Positions 27,089 through 35,702 of a stretch of DNA of 64,000 nucleotides are shown here, in pieces (the stretch's first letter is position 1; each line of letters begins with the position of its first letter). The DNA is from Ferruginibacter sp. (GTDB taxonomy: Bacteria > Bacteroidota > Bacteroidia > Chitinophagales > Chitinophagaceae): the NCBI GenBank assembly GCA_019638525.1, contig JAHBTO010000009.1:28714-92713 (forward strand). Direction: 5' to 3'. A model generated the notes under the pieces. It saw only the letters and a list, made by a program, of their open reading frames with translations. It made no database searches and was not told the origin of the DNA. A program made the position numbers and the translations under genes.

Positions 27089-27643
27089 ATGCGAGTTCAA
27101 CCTGAACAATTATATGCTGAAATGATGCAGGCCATTGCTGAAAAGCACATGCAACCTAATAAAACTGATATGGTTGAAAGCTGCTTCTGGATTGCCAGCA
27201 AGTACTGGGAACTGCTGAAAAAGAATATAGACAAATCGTTTTTTGAATACGAAGGAAAGGAGATTAATTTTTTCAGGAATATCAAACCGAAATTCACAAG
27301 CCAGATTCAATTTTATACAATGTTAGCCGAAGTAATGTTGTTTGTACCGGAAGAATCAGATCTGCAATTGTTGTTTTGGAAGAACGAACAAAAGCGGTAC
27401 CGGAGGTTTTGCGAACGCAATAAGGAATTTGTAGAGTATTACGAAAGCAGGTCGTTTTACCTGGATAGTATATATTTTATAAGAGTAAAACCGGATTGGG
27501 TGCCTCCGCAACAACTTGCTTCCTACGATTCGGATAAAAAATTTTGTTCAAGCCACGATCACCTGGTAAGAGGATTGCTGGCGCATAAACTGTACTTTGA
27601 GTATGTGAAAGAAAAATTGAGCCTGATCAGCAAGACGCAATAA
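27089..27643 (+). CDS. RteC-like regulator
   Basis: 184 residues. Resembles RteC of CTnDOT, the DNA-binding protein that turns on excision after RteA/RteB signalling. Matching features: WELLKKNIDKSFFEYEGKEI, NFFRNIKPKFTSQIQFYTM, and the C-terminal FCSSHDHLVRGLLAHKLYFEYV block. Shorter than CTnDOT RteC (about 217). With the integrase at 13949 it supports an element that once could control its own excision. Followed 65 nt later by a histidine kinase in the same direction. Confidence 0.75.
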   Translation: MRVQPEQLYAEMMQAIAEKHMQPNKTDMVESCFWIASKYWELLKKNIDKSFFEYEGKEINFFRNIKPKFTSQIQFYTMLAEVMLFVPEESDLQLLFWKNEQKRYRRFCERNKEFVEYYESRSFYLDSIYFIRVKPDWVPPQQLASYDSDKKFCSSHDHLVRGLLAHKLYFEYVKEKLSLISKTQ

Positions 27644-27708
27644 ATGAAGCATCAGTCTATTTACGTTGTTGTGAAGAATGATAATTACCAACATTAGCAA
27701 ACAGAGCC

Positions 27709-28353
27709 ATGCAAAATCAAAAGGTCATCAGCAGGGCGATTATTAAGGCGGAAGAAAATGAAAGGAACCGGCTGGCTGCCGAATTGCATGACAATGTAAA
27801 CCAGTTATTGGTAAGTGCCAGGCTCTATATAGGGCTCGAACGGAAAAAGCAAAATACTGATGCTGAATTTTTGGATAGGGCTGATGAACAATTGGGTATG
27901 GCCATTGAAGAAATAAGGGAACTTACCCGGAAACTTTCAACAGCAATGATAACCGACCATGGCTTATTGAAAAGTGTCGCTGATATTCAAGGGAATTTGC
28001 AGCAGCTGAAGAATATCAGGCTTACAATTAGGATGGACGAAAAAGCGGTTGAAAAATTATCGGCAGAACAGGTTTTGATGGTTTACCGGATCATACAGGA
28101 ACAGACCAACAACATCCTCAAGTATTCCGGAACAAAGACGGCCGCAGTCAGCCTTCTGGAAAAGAAGAATAATATTGAGCTGGTCATCTGTGACAAAGGG
28201 ATCGGTTTTGATAAAACAGAACCCAAATCAAATGGAATAGGATTTACGAACATGCTTAACAGGGTAAAGGCATTTAACGGCAAAATGAAACTGGTCACTT
28301 CACCGGGTAAAGGCTGCAAACTTGTTATCACATTCCCACTAAGTGCAATCTAA
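27709..28353 (+). CDS. Histidine kinase core (HisKA_3/HATPase), no sensor domain
   Basis: 214 residues. The dimerisation/phosphoacceptor helix has NERNRLAAELHDNVNQLL (H-box His) and the ATPase domain has RIIQEQTNNILKYS (N-box), ICDKGIGFD (G1) and GIGFTNMLNRV (G2). No transmembrane or sensory region, so it would be cytoplasmic, taking input from another protein. No response regulator is adjacent; pairing with the upstream RteC-like gene is suggested only by position. Confidence 0.88.
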   Translation: MQNQKVISRAIIKAEENERNRLAAELHDNVNQLLVSARLYIGLERKKQNTDAEFLDRADEQLGMAIEEIRELTRKLSTAMITDHGLLKSVADIQGNLQQLKNIRLTIRMDEKAVEKLSAEQVLMVYRIIQEQTNNILKYSGTKTAAVSLLEKKNNIELVICDKGIGFDKTEPKSNGIGFTNMLNRVKAFNGKMKLVTSPGKGCKLVITFPLSAI

Positions 28354-28364
28354 TCCTTTCCCTT

Positions 28365-28412
28365 TGTCATGCTGAGCCTGCCTGCCGGTAGGCAGGGTAC
28401 TGAGCATCTAAT
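28365..28412 (+). repeat. REP-like GTCATGCTGAG element
   Basis: GTCATGCTGAG at 28366-28376, an inner hairpin CCTGCC-GGTA-GGCAGG, then GAGCATCTAATCC. First of a family seen also at 30629, 30680, 32269, 34302, 38113, 38162, 38986 and 40070. Confidence 0.7.
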
Positions 28413-28455
28413 CCTTCTGAATCATGTACTCATTAAATAAATTGAACTGTAATAA

Positions 28456-28590
28456 TCCTAAGAGTAGAATTACCAATGCTGAAGCCACAGTAGTACAATA
28501 GCTAAATCAAGGCCCCCCTGAAATCGGGCCGTCATCGATTTCAGGTGCCCTTTTTTGTAACTTTTTTGGGCAAGCAAAAAAGTTAATAAA
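28456..28590 (+). repeat. Two-hairpin repeat, copy B
   Basis: 5' module CTAAGAGTAGA ... GAAGCCACAGTAGTAC; hairpin 1 CTGAAATCG/CGATTTCAG at 28518-28544, loop GGCCGTCAT; hairpin 2 TAACTTTTTT/AAAAAAGTTA at 28558-28585, loop GGGCAAGC. Lies between the histidine kinase and the TonB receptor; with the REP-like element it fills the 354-bp gap. Confidence 0.85.
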
Positions 28591-28707
28591 ACAATCAGTA
28601 ACCATAAGAATTAAAAGTGGTTAAAAAAAAGTACAAAAACATTTGACACCCAAATGACAATAATAACTATTTACAAAAACATCTTTGCAAACCCAAAAAA
28701 TCAACCA

Positions 28708-30624
28708 ATGAAATCAAAGTGCTTACTGGCTTTTTCAATTATTACATTATCCGCATCCGCCCAGCAAAAAGAAATAAATTTAGACCCTGTCACAATTTCA
28801 ACATCCCTCAAACCAATTCCTGTATCCAGGTCAGGGAGGAACATAACAACCATTTCAGGAGATTACTTCGATAAACTGCCTGTTTACTCTATAGACGAAC
28901 TTTTAAGATACCTGCCCGGAGTTGAAGTACAGATGCGTGGCCCTGCCGGTTCACAATCCGATATTGTATTAAGAGGGGGAACATTCCAGCAGGTACTGGT
29001 AATCCTGGACGGATTAAGATTGAATGATCCCAACACCGGCCACTTCAATAGTTATATTCCCATTGCACCTGCAGAGATCGAAAAAGTAGAAATCCTGAAA
29101 GGCGCTGCTTCTGCCATTTATGGCTCCGATGCAGTTGGAGGGGTTATACTGGTTACCACAAAAACCTTTGCAGCAAAGCAGGGGAAAACTAAAAAACAAT
29201 TCGGCCTCCAGGGCACAGGCGGCCAATATGGACTCTGGTTAATAAATTCAGGAGGATTATATCAAAATAGAAATACAGCTATAGCCGGCGGCTTTCTTTC
29301 TAATAACAGTACCGGGCAATTGCAACGGGGAACAAGAGGATACTTTAACAACAATACCGTTTCCATATCTGCATCACATCATTTCAATAAAAACTGGCAA
29401 CTCTCACTAAGGTCTGCCTATGATTCAAGAGATTTCGCCGTACAGAATTTCTATACCACTTATATTTCCGATACAGCAAAAGAAAAAGTGCAGTCTTTCT
29501 GGAACCAGTTAAACCTCACTTTTCAAAAGGCAAAGAACAGGTTCATACTCGATGCAGGGTACAAAAATGTAAAGGATCAGTACGCATACAATACAGGTTC
29601 AACGCCAAATAAGAACATATCAGAACTGGTACAGTTCACTTCCCGGTATGAGCATGATTTTTCAAAACATACAGGATTAACAACCGGCATACAATTCCAA
29701 AACAAACGGATAAGGTCCAATGACCGGGGAGATCATAATCTCTCTCAGTATGCAGCCTTCATCATCCTCAACCAGGACTTTGCAGAGAAACTATTTCTAA
29801 CACCCGCCATACGGGTAGACCATACAGAGCAAAGCGGAACACAGTTTGTGCCACAGATGAATCTTTCTTACAAAATAAAAAACATTCAGTTAAGGGCAGG
29901 TGCCGGTAAAACCATCCGGGAAGCCAATTTCACAGAGCAGTATAATAATTATAATAAGGCACTCGTAACAAGCGGTAGCATTGGAAATCCGGGTCTGCAG
30001 GCAGAGTGTTCCTTCAGTTACGAAGCAGGCATAGATTTCTTTTTAAAGAATATGCTCAAAATTTCATCAGGCTTTTTCCGCCGGGAGCAATCCAGGTTAA
30101 TAGATTGGGTAACTACACCCTACAGCCAGATGCCAAGAAAGGAAAACCTCTCACCTGCAGGAACCTATGCATTGGCTACGAACATAGCAAGTGTAAATAC
30201 CAGTGGTTTTGAAACAGATTTACAGTTTCAGAGATCATTACCGCATCAGCAAAGAGTAATGGCAAACACTGGCTTCCTCTGGTTGGACAGTAAAACTACA
30301 AATGGTATCCAGTCATTTTACATTTCATCCCATGCAAAATTCCTGGTCAACTTTAATGCAGAATACAGTAACAAAAGATTTTCTCTCAGTGCCAGCGGAA
30401 TTTATAAAAACCGCAAACCACAGGAAGCCGCAGCCATCAATGCTCAAGAGGATGCCAATTGTTTTATGTTGAATACAAAACTGGCAGTCTTTTTATGGCA
30501 CCAGAAATTAAGCCTTTTCATGGAACTGGATAATGTATTTGATAATACCTGCGGCGATCTGTTGGGCGCCCAATTACCCGGCCGTTGGTTCATGTCCGGC
30601 CTCAAATTTCAATTTGAAAAATAA
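28708..30624 (+). CDS. TonB-dependent outer-membrane receptor (siderophore/vitamin type)
   Basis: 638 residues from the ATG at 28708 (MKSKCLLAFSIITLSASAQQ signal peptide); an ATG at 28654 would add 18 residues before the signal. The plug domain has ELLRYLPGVEVQMRG, DIVLRGGTFQQVLVILDGLR and VEILKGAASAIYGSDAVGGV; the barrel ends in FQFEK. BtuB/FepA-like length, without the carboxypeptidase repeat of SusC. Next to hydroxamate-siderophore genes, so most likely a ferri-siderophore receptor (inference). Confidence 0.88.
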   Translation: MKSKCLLAFSIITLSASAQQKEINLDPVTISTSLKPIPVSRSGRNITTISGDYFDKLPVYSIDELLRYLPGVEVQMRGPAGSQSDIVLRGGTFQQVLVILDGLRLNDPNTGHFNSYIPIAPAEIEKVEILKGAASAIYGSDAVGGVILVTTKTFAAKQGKTKKQFGLQGTGGQYGLWLINSGGLYQNRNTAIAGGFLSNNSTGQLQRGTRGYFNNNTVSISASHHFNKNWQLSLRSAYDSRDFAVQNFYTTYISDTAKEKVQSFWNQLNLTFQKAKNRFILDAGYKNVKDQYAYNTGSTPNKNISELVQFTSRYEHDFSKHTGLTTGIQFQNKRIRSNDRGDHNLSQYAAFIILNQDFAEKLFLTPAIRVDHTEQSGTQFVPQMNLSYKIKNIQLRAGAGKTIREANFTEQYNNYNKALVTSGSIGNPGLQAECSFSYEAGIDFFLKNMLKISSGFFRREQSRLIDWVTTPYSQMPRKENLSPAGTYALATNIASVNTSGFETDLQFQRSLPHQQRVMANTGFLWLDSKTTNGIQSFYISSHAKFLVNFNAEYSNKRFSLSASGIYKNRKPQEAAAINAQEDANCFMLNTKLAVFLWHQKLSLFMELDNVFDNTCGDLLGAQLPGRWFMSGLKFQFEK

Positions 30625-30628
30625 TAAC

Positions 30629-30708
30629 CTTGTCACACTGAGCCTGTCGAAGTGCGACAAACGAAATCACTTTTAGTACTGTCATGCTGACGAAGGAAGC
30701 ATCTGATC
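30629..30708 (+). repeat. Two REP-like elements, head to tail
   Basis: First: CACACT, conserved loop GAGCCTGTCGA, AGTGCG (30634-30657). A spacer containing AACGAAATCACT then leads to the second, GTCATGCTGACGAAGGAAGCATC. The same two-element arrangement with nearly the same spacer occurs at 38113-38212. Together with copy C it fills the 304-bp gap after the TonB receptor. Confidence 0.65.
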
Positions 30709-30750
30709 TACTAAGATCAAAGAATGCTTAAATAGATTGTACTGCTTGAA

Positions 30751-30888
30751 ACCTAAGAATAGAATTCCAAATGTCGAAGCTACAGTAGCACATCAGTTGA
30801 ACATAGCTGCTTCCGAAATCGGGCTGTAATCGATTTCGGGGCCCTTTTTTTGGTTACTTTTTTTGGGCAAGCAAAAAAAGTGACAAAA
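30751..30888 (+). repeat. Two-hairpin repeat, copy C
   Basis: 5' module CTAAGAATAGA ... TCGAAGCTACAGTAGCAC; hairpin 1 CCGAAATCG/CGATTTCGG at 30813-30839, loop GGCTGTAAT; hairpin 2 GTTACTTTTTTT/AAAAAAAGTGAC at 30853-30884 with one G-T pair, loop GGGCAAGC. Lies between convergent genes. Confidence 0.85.
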
Positions 30889-30928
30889 GAACAGCAGAAT
30901 TTTTAAGAAAAAAGAAAAAGAAAATAAA

Positions 30929-32220
30929 TCAATCCTTCGGCACCCCAAATGTCTGAAACGCAATCCCCTTCTCCATTTTAAAATACTCATACCCAAGTAT
31001 GCAATTTAAAATAGTAGCATTCCTGTATGGCCCCATACCAAGGTCAGGCGCATTGAACCCATGACTGTAAAGGTCCATATTCTGAACAAAAATATCCTCA
31101 TTGGCATTGATCGAATAATTCTTCTTGATATCATATTGCATCTTACTATCCAGCTTCAGGACACCCTCTGCAGATTCCACCATAAAAGGAAGATGATGCC
31201 GGTAACCCGTTGCAAGTATAACAGCATTAGCGCTGACCTTAAAACTTTTCTCCAGTTCCGTATGCAAAAACCCGAGGTTAATTTATCATCATCCTGTTTC
31301 AACCTGTGCAGCTCACAATTTGAAAACAGTCCGGGTTTATAACCGGCAGTTTCAAATTGCAGGTCATAAAGACGGTCATAGATTGCATTGATAAGAGAAA
31401 AATTAATTCCTTTATAGAGCATATCCTGCTTTCTAAGGGTCAACGTTTTTTGTTTTTCACTCAACCCAAAAAAATGATCAATATAATCAGGTGAGGTCAT
31501 TTCCAGGCTCAGCTTGCTGTATTCCATAGGGAAGAAACGATCACTACGGGTAAACCATTTAACTTCCCTATCCATAGCAGAATCATTCAGTAGATCAAAA
31601 AATATTTCCGCAGCGCTTTGTCCGGACCCGACAATACAAACCGATTGTTTATTTAAAAGCGCTTCTCTTTTTTTTAAATAATCAGCCGAATGAAAAACCA
31701 TTGGATGTTTAACAGTTGCTGCACATTCCGGCACTGCCGGCACCGTTCCCACACCAATGACAATAAACTTCCCCAGCAACAGGTCAAAACTGCCGGTTTT
31801 CATATCCTTTACAATCACTTCATACAATTGGGTGATTGTATTAAAATGAACCATCTCACAGCAATACCCAAAATGAAGCGAGGGCAATTGTCCGCATACC
31901 CACCTGCAGTAATCATTATATTCTTTCCGGCTTATAAAATTATTCTCATGGATGGCAAAACGGAAAAGTCTTTTCTTATGCTTCAGGTAATTCAGGAAAC
32001 TGTATTTACTCATTGGATCGGCCAGTGTCACCAGGTCAGCATAAAACGGAACCTGCAGATGTGCTCCTGGGATCATCATACCGGGGTGCCAGTTAAAATC
32101 CGGTTCTTTATCAACAAAAGCACATTGCAGGTTCTCAATCCCATCCGCCAGCGCCGCCAATCCCAAATTGAACGGCCCTATCCCAATCCCGACAATATCA
32201 TATACCTTTTTCGTATCCAT
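30929..32220 (-). pseudogene. L-lysine 6-monooxygenase / L-ornithine 5-monooxygenase (IucD/SidA family), frameshifted
   Basis: Flavin monooxygenase for hydroxamate siderophores, hydroxylating the side-chain amine of Lys or Orn. FAD motif IGIGPFNLGLAAL, substrate block PGMMIPGAHLQVPF, NADPH motif IVGSGQSAAE and C-terminal ATGYRHHLPF are all present, but the last block lies in another frame. The first frame runs from 32220 to beyond 31267; homology resumes in the second frame at LHTELEKSF. The break lies at a run of five T on the coding strand near 31265; a sixth T would restore one frame. Either a true inactivating indel or a homopolymer sequencing error. Confidence 0.8.
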
Positions 32221-32268
32221 TAAAGTCTAAATTTTAAAGTTTGTTCAAATAGAAAACCAATTCGTTTC

Positions 32269-32300
32269 TGTCATGCTGAGGCACGAAGCATCTCATGAGG
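32269..32300 (+). repeat. REP-like GTCATGCTGAG element
   Basis: GTCATGCTGAGGCACGAAGC followed by ATCTCATGAGG. It lies 40 nt 5' of copy D of the two-hairpin repeat, the same neighbour order as at 28365 and 30680. Confidence 0.65.
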
Positions 32301-32339
32301 TCAGGAACTATCAGTGTCTATTAAAAAGTTGAACTGATT

Positions 32340-32475
32340 GCACCTAAGAGTAGAGAACAAATGTCGAAGCCACAGTAGTACCAAAGCCAAATCAGGGAAC
32401 CATCCGACAAAGGGGATGTAATCCTTTGTCGGGCTCTTTTTTTGTTACTTTTTTGGAGAAGCAAAAAAGTAAAAG
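32340..32475 (+). repeat. Two-hairpin repeat, copy D
   Basis: 5' module CTAAGAGTAGA ... TCGAAGCCACAGTAGTAC; hairpin 1 CCGACAAAGG/CCTTTGTCGG at 32404-32432, loop GGATGTAAT; hairpin 2 TTACTTTTTT/AAAAAAGTAA at 32445-32472, loop GGAGAAGC. Lies between two minus-strand genes, so it is antisense to their direction. Confidence 0.85.
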
Positions 32476-32482
32476 AAAGAAA

Positions 32483-33517
32483 TTATGAAGGCCTCATTTT
32501 ATCTATAATGTACACGATCCCCAGAACATTGAATGTAAGAAGAGCCATCAACCCCACAGAACCATAAAATCCAATGGTCTGGAACCCAAATACTGGTAAC
32601 AACCAGAAAATAAAAATCCACTGGACAAAATAAATAAGCGTTATATGCTTACTCAGCCAGCACAGTAGTTCAAAAAACCTGTTGTATGGAATCCACTTGC
32701 TAAGCAGTTGCCAGGCATACAACCATACCAGCACAATCAGCAAATGAAAGAATGTATCAACAGGCCCTGTCCTGTAAAATGAAACCTCATTTGTAGAATG
32801 AAGAAAATAGAAAATGATGATACCGGTGCAACCGGCCAGGATAGATACCAGCCATAATTTCGGCAACCGGAATTTAATTCTGTTTTTGATAAAGCTACCC
32901 AGGTAAACCCCAAACACAGGATAAACCAGCCATGGGAACAACGGAAAGAAGACCCGGGGAGGCTGGCCACCTGCCAGTTGCATTAAATGATCACTAATCC
33001 CGAAACCGGTTTTTATATCCCAAAAAATCGGCGAGATGAAACAGATCACAATAGCAAAAAGAAAATACAGAAACCGGTATTTAAATAGCGTATTGCAAAG
33101 CAGTAATACAATTAATGAAATACCGGCAAGCTGCAGGATGTCACCGGTAAGAGCAAGCTGCAAAAATCCACTTGCGTTATTGGCTACTTCAAGCCAATGC
33201 ATCAAACTGTCCGGCATCAATCCGAATAATACCGGCAGACCGAATTTCAAAACATTTAGTAAATACCCGATGGTAAGTATTACAAATGACCTTTTCAATA
33301 CTTGGGCGGTACTTTTTTTATTACCAAGGGCAAAAGACACACCCATTAGCAACATGAAAAGTTGAGCCCCTGGGCCTTCACTAACAAACCTGAATATCCA
33401 ACCCAGCCACGATTCCTGTACCGCTGGTTTGCTTAAAAGTAACATGGTATGCACCGGTGCAATAAACATCACCGTAAAACCCCTTGCCAGGTCAAGACTT
33501 AAAATTCTTTCTTTCAT
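32483..33517 (-). CDS. Polytopic acyltransferase-like membrane protein (DUF1624/HGSNAT-like)
   Basis: 344 residues with about ten hydrophobic helices. The N terminus MKERILSLDLARGFTVMFIA matches the SLDxxRG motif of the heparan-alpha-glucosaminide N-acetyltransferase/DUF1624 family; GAQLFMLLMGVSFAL and FPWLVYPVFGVYLGSF are further family blocks. It lies in the same direction between the IucB-like acetyltransferase and the hydroxylase gene, so it could acylate or export a siderophore intermediate, but this is only context. Confidence 0.72.
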   Translation of the reverse strand: MKERILSLDLARGFTVMFIAPVHTMLLLSKPAVQESWLGWIFRFVSEGPGAQLFMLLMGVSFALGNKKSTAQVLKRSFVILTIGYLLNVLKFGLPVLFGLMPDSLMHWLEVANNASGFLQLALTGDILQLAGISLIVLLLCNTLFKYRFLYFLFAIVICFISPIFWDIKTGFGISDHLMQLAGGQPPRVFFPLFPWLVYPVFGVYLGSFIKNRIKFRLPKLWLVSILAGCTGIIIFYFLHSTNEVSFYRTGPVDTFFHLLIVLVWLYAWQLLSKWIPYNRFFELLCWLSKHITLIYFVQWIFIFWLLPVFGFQTIGFYGSVGLMALLTFNVLGIVYIIDKMRPS

Positions 33518-33572
33518 AAAATAATTCTCTTTAAAAAGTTAAATGCAGCTATAAAAATGTGAGCTCCGGGTT

Positions 33573-33597
33573 CCCCCTTTAGGGGGCGGAGGGGGTT
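33573..33597. repeat. Palindromic repeat overlapping the 3' end of the acetyltransferase gene
   Basis: CCCCC-TTTA-GGGGG followed by CGGAGGGGGT. The stop codon of the minus-strand gene at 33579 lies in the TTTA loop, and the final residues (TPSAP) are encoded by the repeat. Confidence 0.6.
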
Positions 33598-34187
33598 TGA
33601 GGTCTGTGCTTGAGGTACACATCCGCCCTCTTATAACTCATCTCTACCGTCTTTATCTTTACAAAACCACACTTTTCAAGAAGCTCAATTGATTTCTTAT
33701 TATTCACATCCGGTTCCGCATACATTCTTTTAGCTTCAGGGAAGCTGAAATAATAATTGAGGAATGATTTTACGATAGCAGTTGTCAGGCCATGAACAGG
33801 TACTTTGTTTGGCGACATCAATAGATGAAATCCGCAGTCATGATCTTCATGTCCGATATGCGCTTTCAGTTCATCAGCAAAAACAGAGTAAACATCAAAC
33901 TGGCAAACCAGTTTGGCATTAAAGAAACCCGTAAAAGAATGAGAGTAAGGATTAAATTCCATGCATTGATACATAGCATAGAACTGGCTGAACTGTCCGT
34001 TCATCTGCCAGTATTGCTGGGTATAGTCCATATTCACCCAATTATGAATAACCGGAAGTTCGGTTTTAAGGTTAAGCGATTTAAAGGAGATAGTGCCATT
34101 AATGCCATCAACGAATTCAGAAAAGACTATTTCGTCATTTGTTTTAGTTGGTTTACAGAAGAGATGAGGAGCTTTTTTAGTTAGCAT
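33579..34187 (-). CDS. GNAT acetyltransferase of the siderophore type (IucB/AlcB/RhbD-like)
   Basis: 202 residues. Blocks typical of the family are VIHNWVNMDYTQQYWQMNG, AKLVCQFDVYSVF, HIGHEDHDCGFHLLM, and the acetyl-CoA-side KSIELLEKCGFVKIKTVEM. IucB-type enzymes acylate N-hydroxylysine (or related) to the hydroxamate. With the IucD-like gene at 30929-32220 it gives the two precursor steps of hydroxamate siderophore synthesis. The IucA/IucC synthetase is not in the window. The C-terminal tail is replaced by a palindromic repeat. Confidence 0.85.
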   Translation of the reverse strand: MLTKKAPHLFCKPTKTNDEIVFSEFVDGINGTISFKSLNLKTELPVIHNWVNMDYTQQYWQMNGQFSQFYAMYQCMEFNPYSHSFTGFFNAKLVCQFDVYSVFADELKAHIGHEDHDCGFHLLMSPNKVPVHGLTTAIVKSFLNYYFSFPEAKRMYAEPDVNNKKSIELLEKCGFVKIKTVEMSYKRADVYLKHRPQTPSAP

Positions 34188-34301
34188 GAGGTGACTTTTT
34201 GGTTCGCCTGCAAATTATACCCACCCCCTCCCGAAAGTTTTCTGATAATCGGATACTGTTTTATGCAATCAGGATTAAATGCTATTGTCATCCTCCGCTT
34301 C

Positions 34302-34350
34302 TGTCATGCTGAGGTACGACCTGTCCCGATAATTTCGGGAAGCATCTCTC
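34302..34350 (+). repeat. REP-like GTCATGCTGAG element
   Basis: GTCATGCTGAGGTACGACCT, inner hairpin CCCGA-TAAT-TTCGGG, then AAGCATCTCTC. 46 nt 5' of copy E. Part of the 479-bp divergent gap 34188-34666. Confidence 0.65.
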
Positions 34351-34395
34351 ATACTCTTCGTATAGAATGATACATGAAACAATTGAGCTGACCGA

Positions 34396-34530
34396 AACTA
34401 GGAGTAGTGAACAAATGTCGAAGCCACAGTAGTACAACAGTCGAACATAGCTGCATCCGACAAAGGGGCTGTAATCCTTTGTCGGGCTCCTTTTTTCGTT
34501 CTTTTTTGGAGAAGCAAAAAAGAACAATAA
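34396..34530 (+). repeat. Two-hairpin repeat, copy E
   Basis: 5' module CTAGGAGTAGT ... TCGAAGCCACAGTAGTAC; hairpin 1 CCGACAAAGG/CCTTTGTCGG at 34457-34485, loop GGCTGTAAT; hairpin 2 GTTCTTTTTT/AAAAAAGAAC at 34498-34525, loop GGAGAAGC. Lies between divergent genes; shares hairpin 1 with copy D but hairpin 2 stem with copy A. Confidence 0.85.
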
Positions 34531-34666
34531 AACCAGTAGCCTCTTCCAAAATAATCTTGACAACAAAAAGTCAAATAAGCAATTCTCCGCAAAAGAGAAA
34601 CCCCAAACGAGAAACCAGTAACGAGAAATAAAAAACAACTAATTCTCAACCCCTAAATAAAAATGC

Positions 34667-35647
34667 ATGGAATTCAAAATCATCGCACCCGGCGGCAACG
34701 AAATAGAGATCGTTCCTGAATTACCAGTTCAACTGAAAAAAGAAACCCTGCCATTTACTGAAACCATCATCGGCAAAGCCGAATTCGGGAAAATGGTTTT
34801 CCGTAATTACAAAGGCGACGGCTTCTGTATCTGGTACAGCAATTATTTGATAAAACATGATACGGAAATAAAAGGCCGTGCCGATATGATGGTACTGGAG
34901 CTGCATATTCAATTTCAGAATCAGTTCGTCATAGATTGGGACCAGGTAGGAAAGAATGATCTCCGGCCATTTCAATTCAATCTCACGTACACGCCATTTG
35001 TAAATAATTGGGCAAAATTCATGGCAGGAAGGGATTGCCATACATTTGATATTCATTTCACAAAGGAATATTTGCAGCAATTGGCGCCGTCATTTCCGCT
35101 GTTGAGTAAATTTCTTGATCAGGTAGAAAAGGGGCAACCTGGTAACCTTTCGGAGATTGACCATTTTCTTTCACCGGATATGATCATCCTGGTTAACCAA
35201 TTGCTGAGCTGTTCATTTAAAAAAGATGTAGCAAAATTTTATATCGAAGCCAAAGTGATGGAATTATTGATATTAGCCATGGATCATATTTCTGGCAATC
35301 ATATATTAGCACCAATCAAATTAAGCGCCTATGATATTGAAAGGTTGTACGAAGCGAAGAAAATACTATTAAGCGATTTTGAGAATAAAATATCATTATT
35401 GCAGTTGGCACGGAAGGTGGGCATCAATGATTTCAAATTAAAGAAAGGATTTAAACACCTGTTTGGATCCACGGTATTCGATTTCCAGCAGTCTGCAAAA
35501 ATGGAAATCGCAATGAGGGAATTAAAGGAGACCAATAAGCCGGTTGAAGAAATTGCCTATTCAATCGGGTACGACTTTGTTTCAAATTTCAATGTCGCCT
35601 TTAAAAAGCACTTTGGTTTTTCTCCAGGCTATTTGCGCAGAAAATAG
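34667..35647 (+). CDS. AraC-family transcriptional regulator (PchR-like by context)
   Basis: 326 residues. The N-terminal 215 residues form an unrecognised sensing domain; the C-terminal AraC HTH pair (about 225-325) has ISLLQLARKVGINDFKLKKGFKHLFG and the second-helix signature EEIAYSIGYDFVSNFNVAFKKHFGFSP. Regulators of this layout control siderophore loci (PchR/YbtA type), and it is divergent from the acetyltransferase gene, so it is the likely regulator of the 28.7-34.2 kb iron locus. Confidence 0.85.
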   Translation: MEFKIIAPGGNEIEIVPELPVQLKKETLPFTETIIGKAEFGKMVFRNYKGDGFCIWYSNYLIKHDTEIKGRADMMVLELHIQFQNQFVIDWDQVGKNDLRPFQFNLTYTPFVNNWAKFMAGRDCHTFDIHFTKEYLQQLAPSFPLLSKFLDQVEKGQPGNLSEIDHFLSPDMIILVNQLLSCSFKKDVAKFYIEAKVMELLILAMDHISGNHILAPIKLSAYDIERLYEAKKILLSDFENKISLLQLARKVGINDFKLKKGFKHLFGSTVFDFQQSAKMEIAMRELKETNKPVEEIAYSIGYDFVSNFNVAFKKHFGFSPGYLRRK

Positions 35648-35702
35648 GTTAAATTTGTTGTTATTTCTCTCTGAATATTCTCGAACAAAAAAACTCTGAT
35701 AT

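Noticed and set aside
31690..32223. Antisense open frame (177 codons) opposite the IucD-like gene
   Set aside because: Lies entirely over conserved FAD/NADPH motifs of the hydroxylase; no independent protein features.
16941..34530. CRISPR array or group II intron interpretation of the five repeats
   Set aside because: Copies are kilobases apart, with no spacers and no cas or reverse-transcriptase gene; hairpins are too few and short for an intron.
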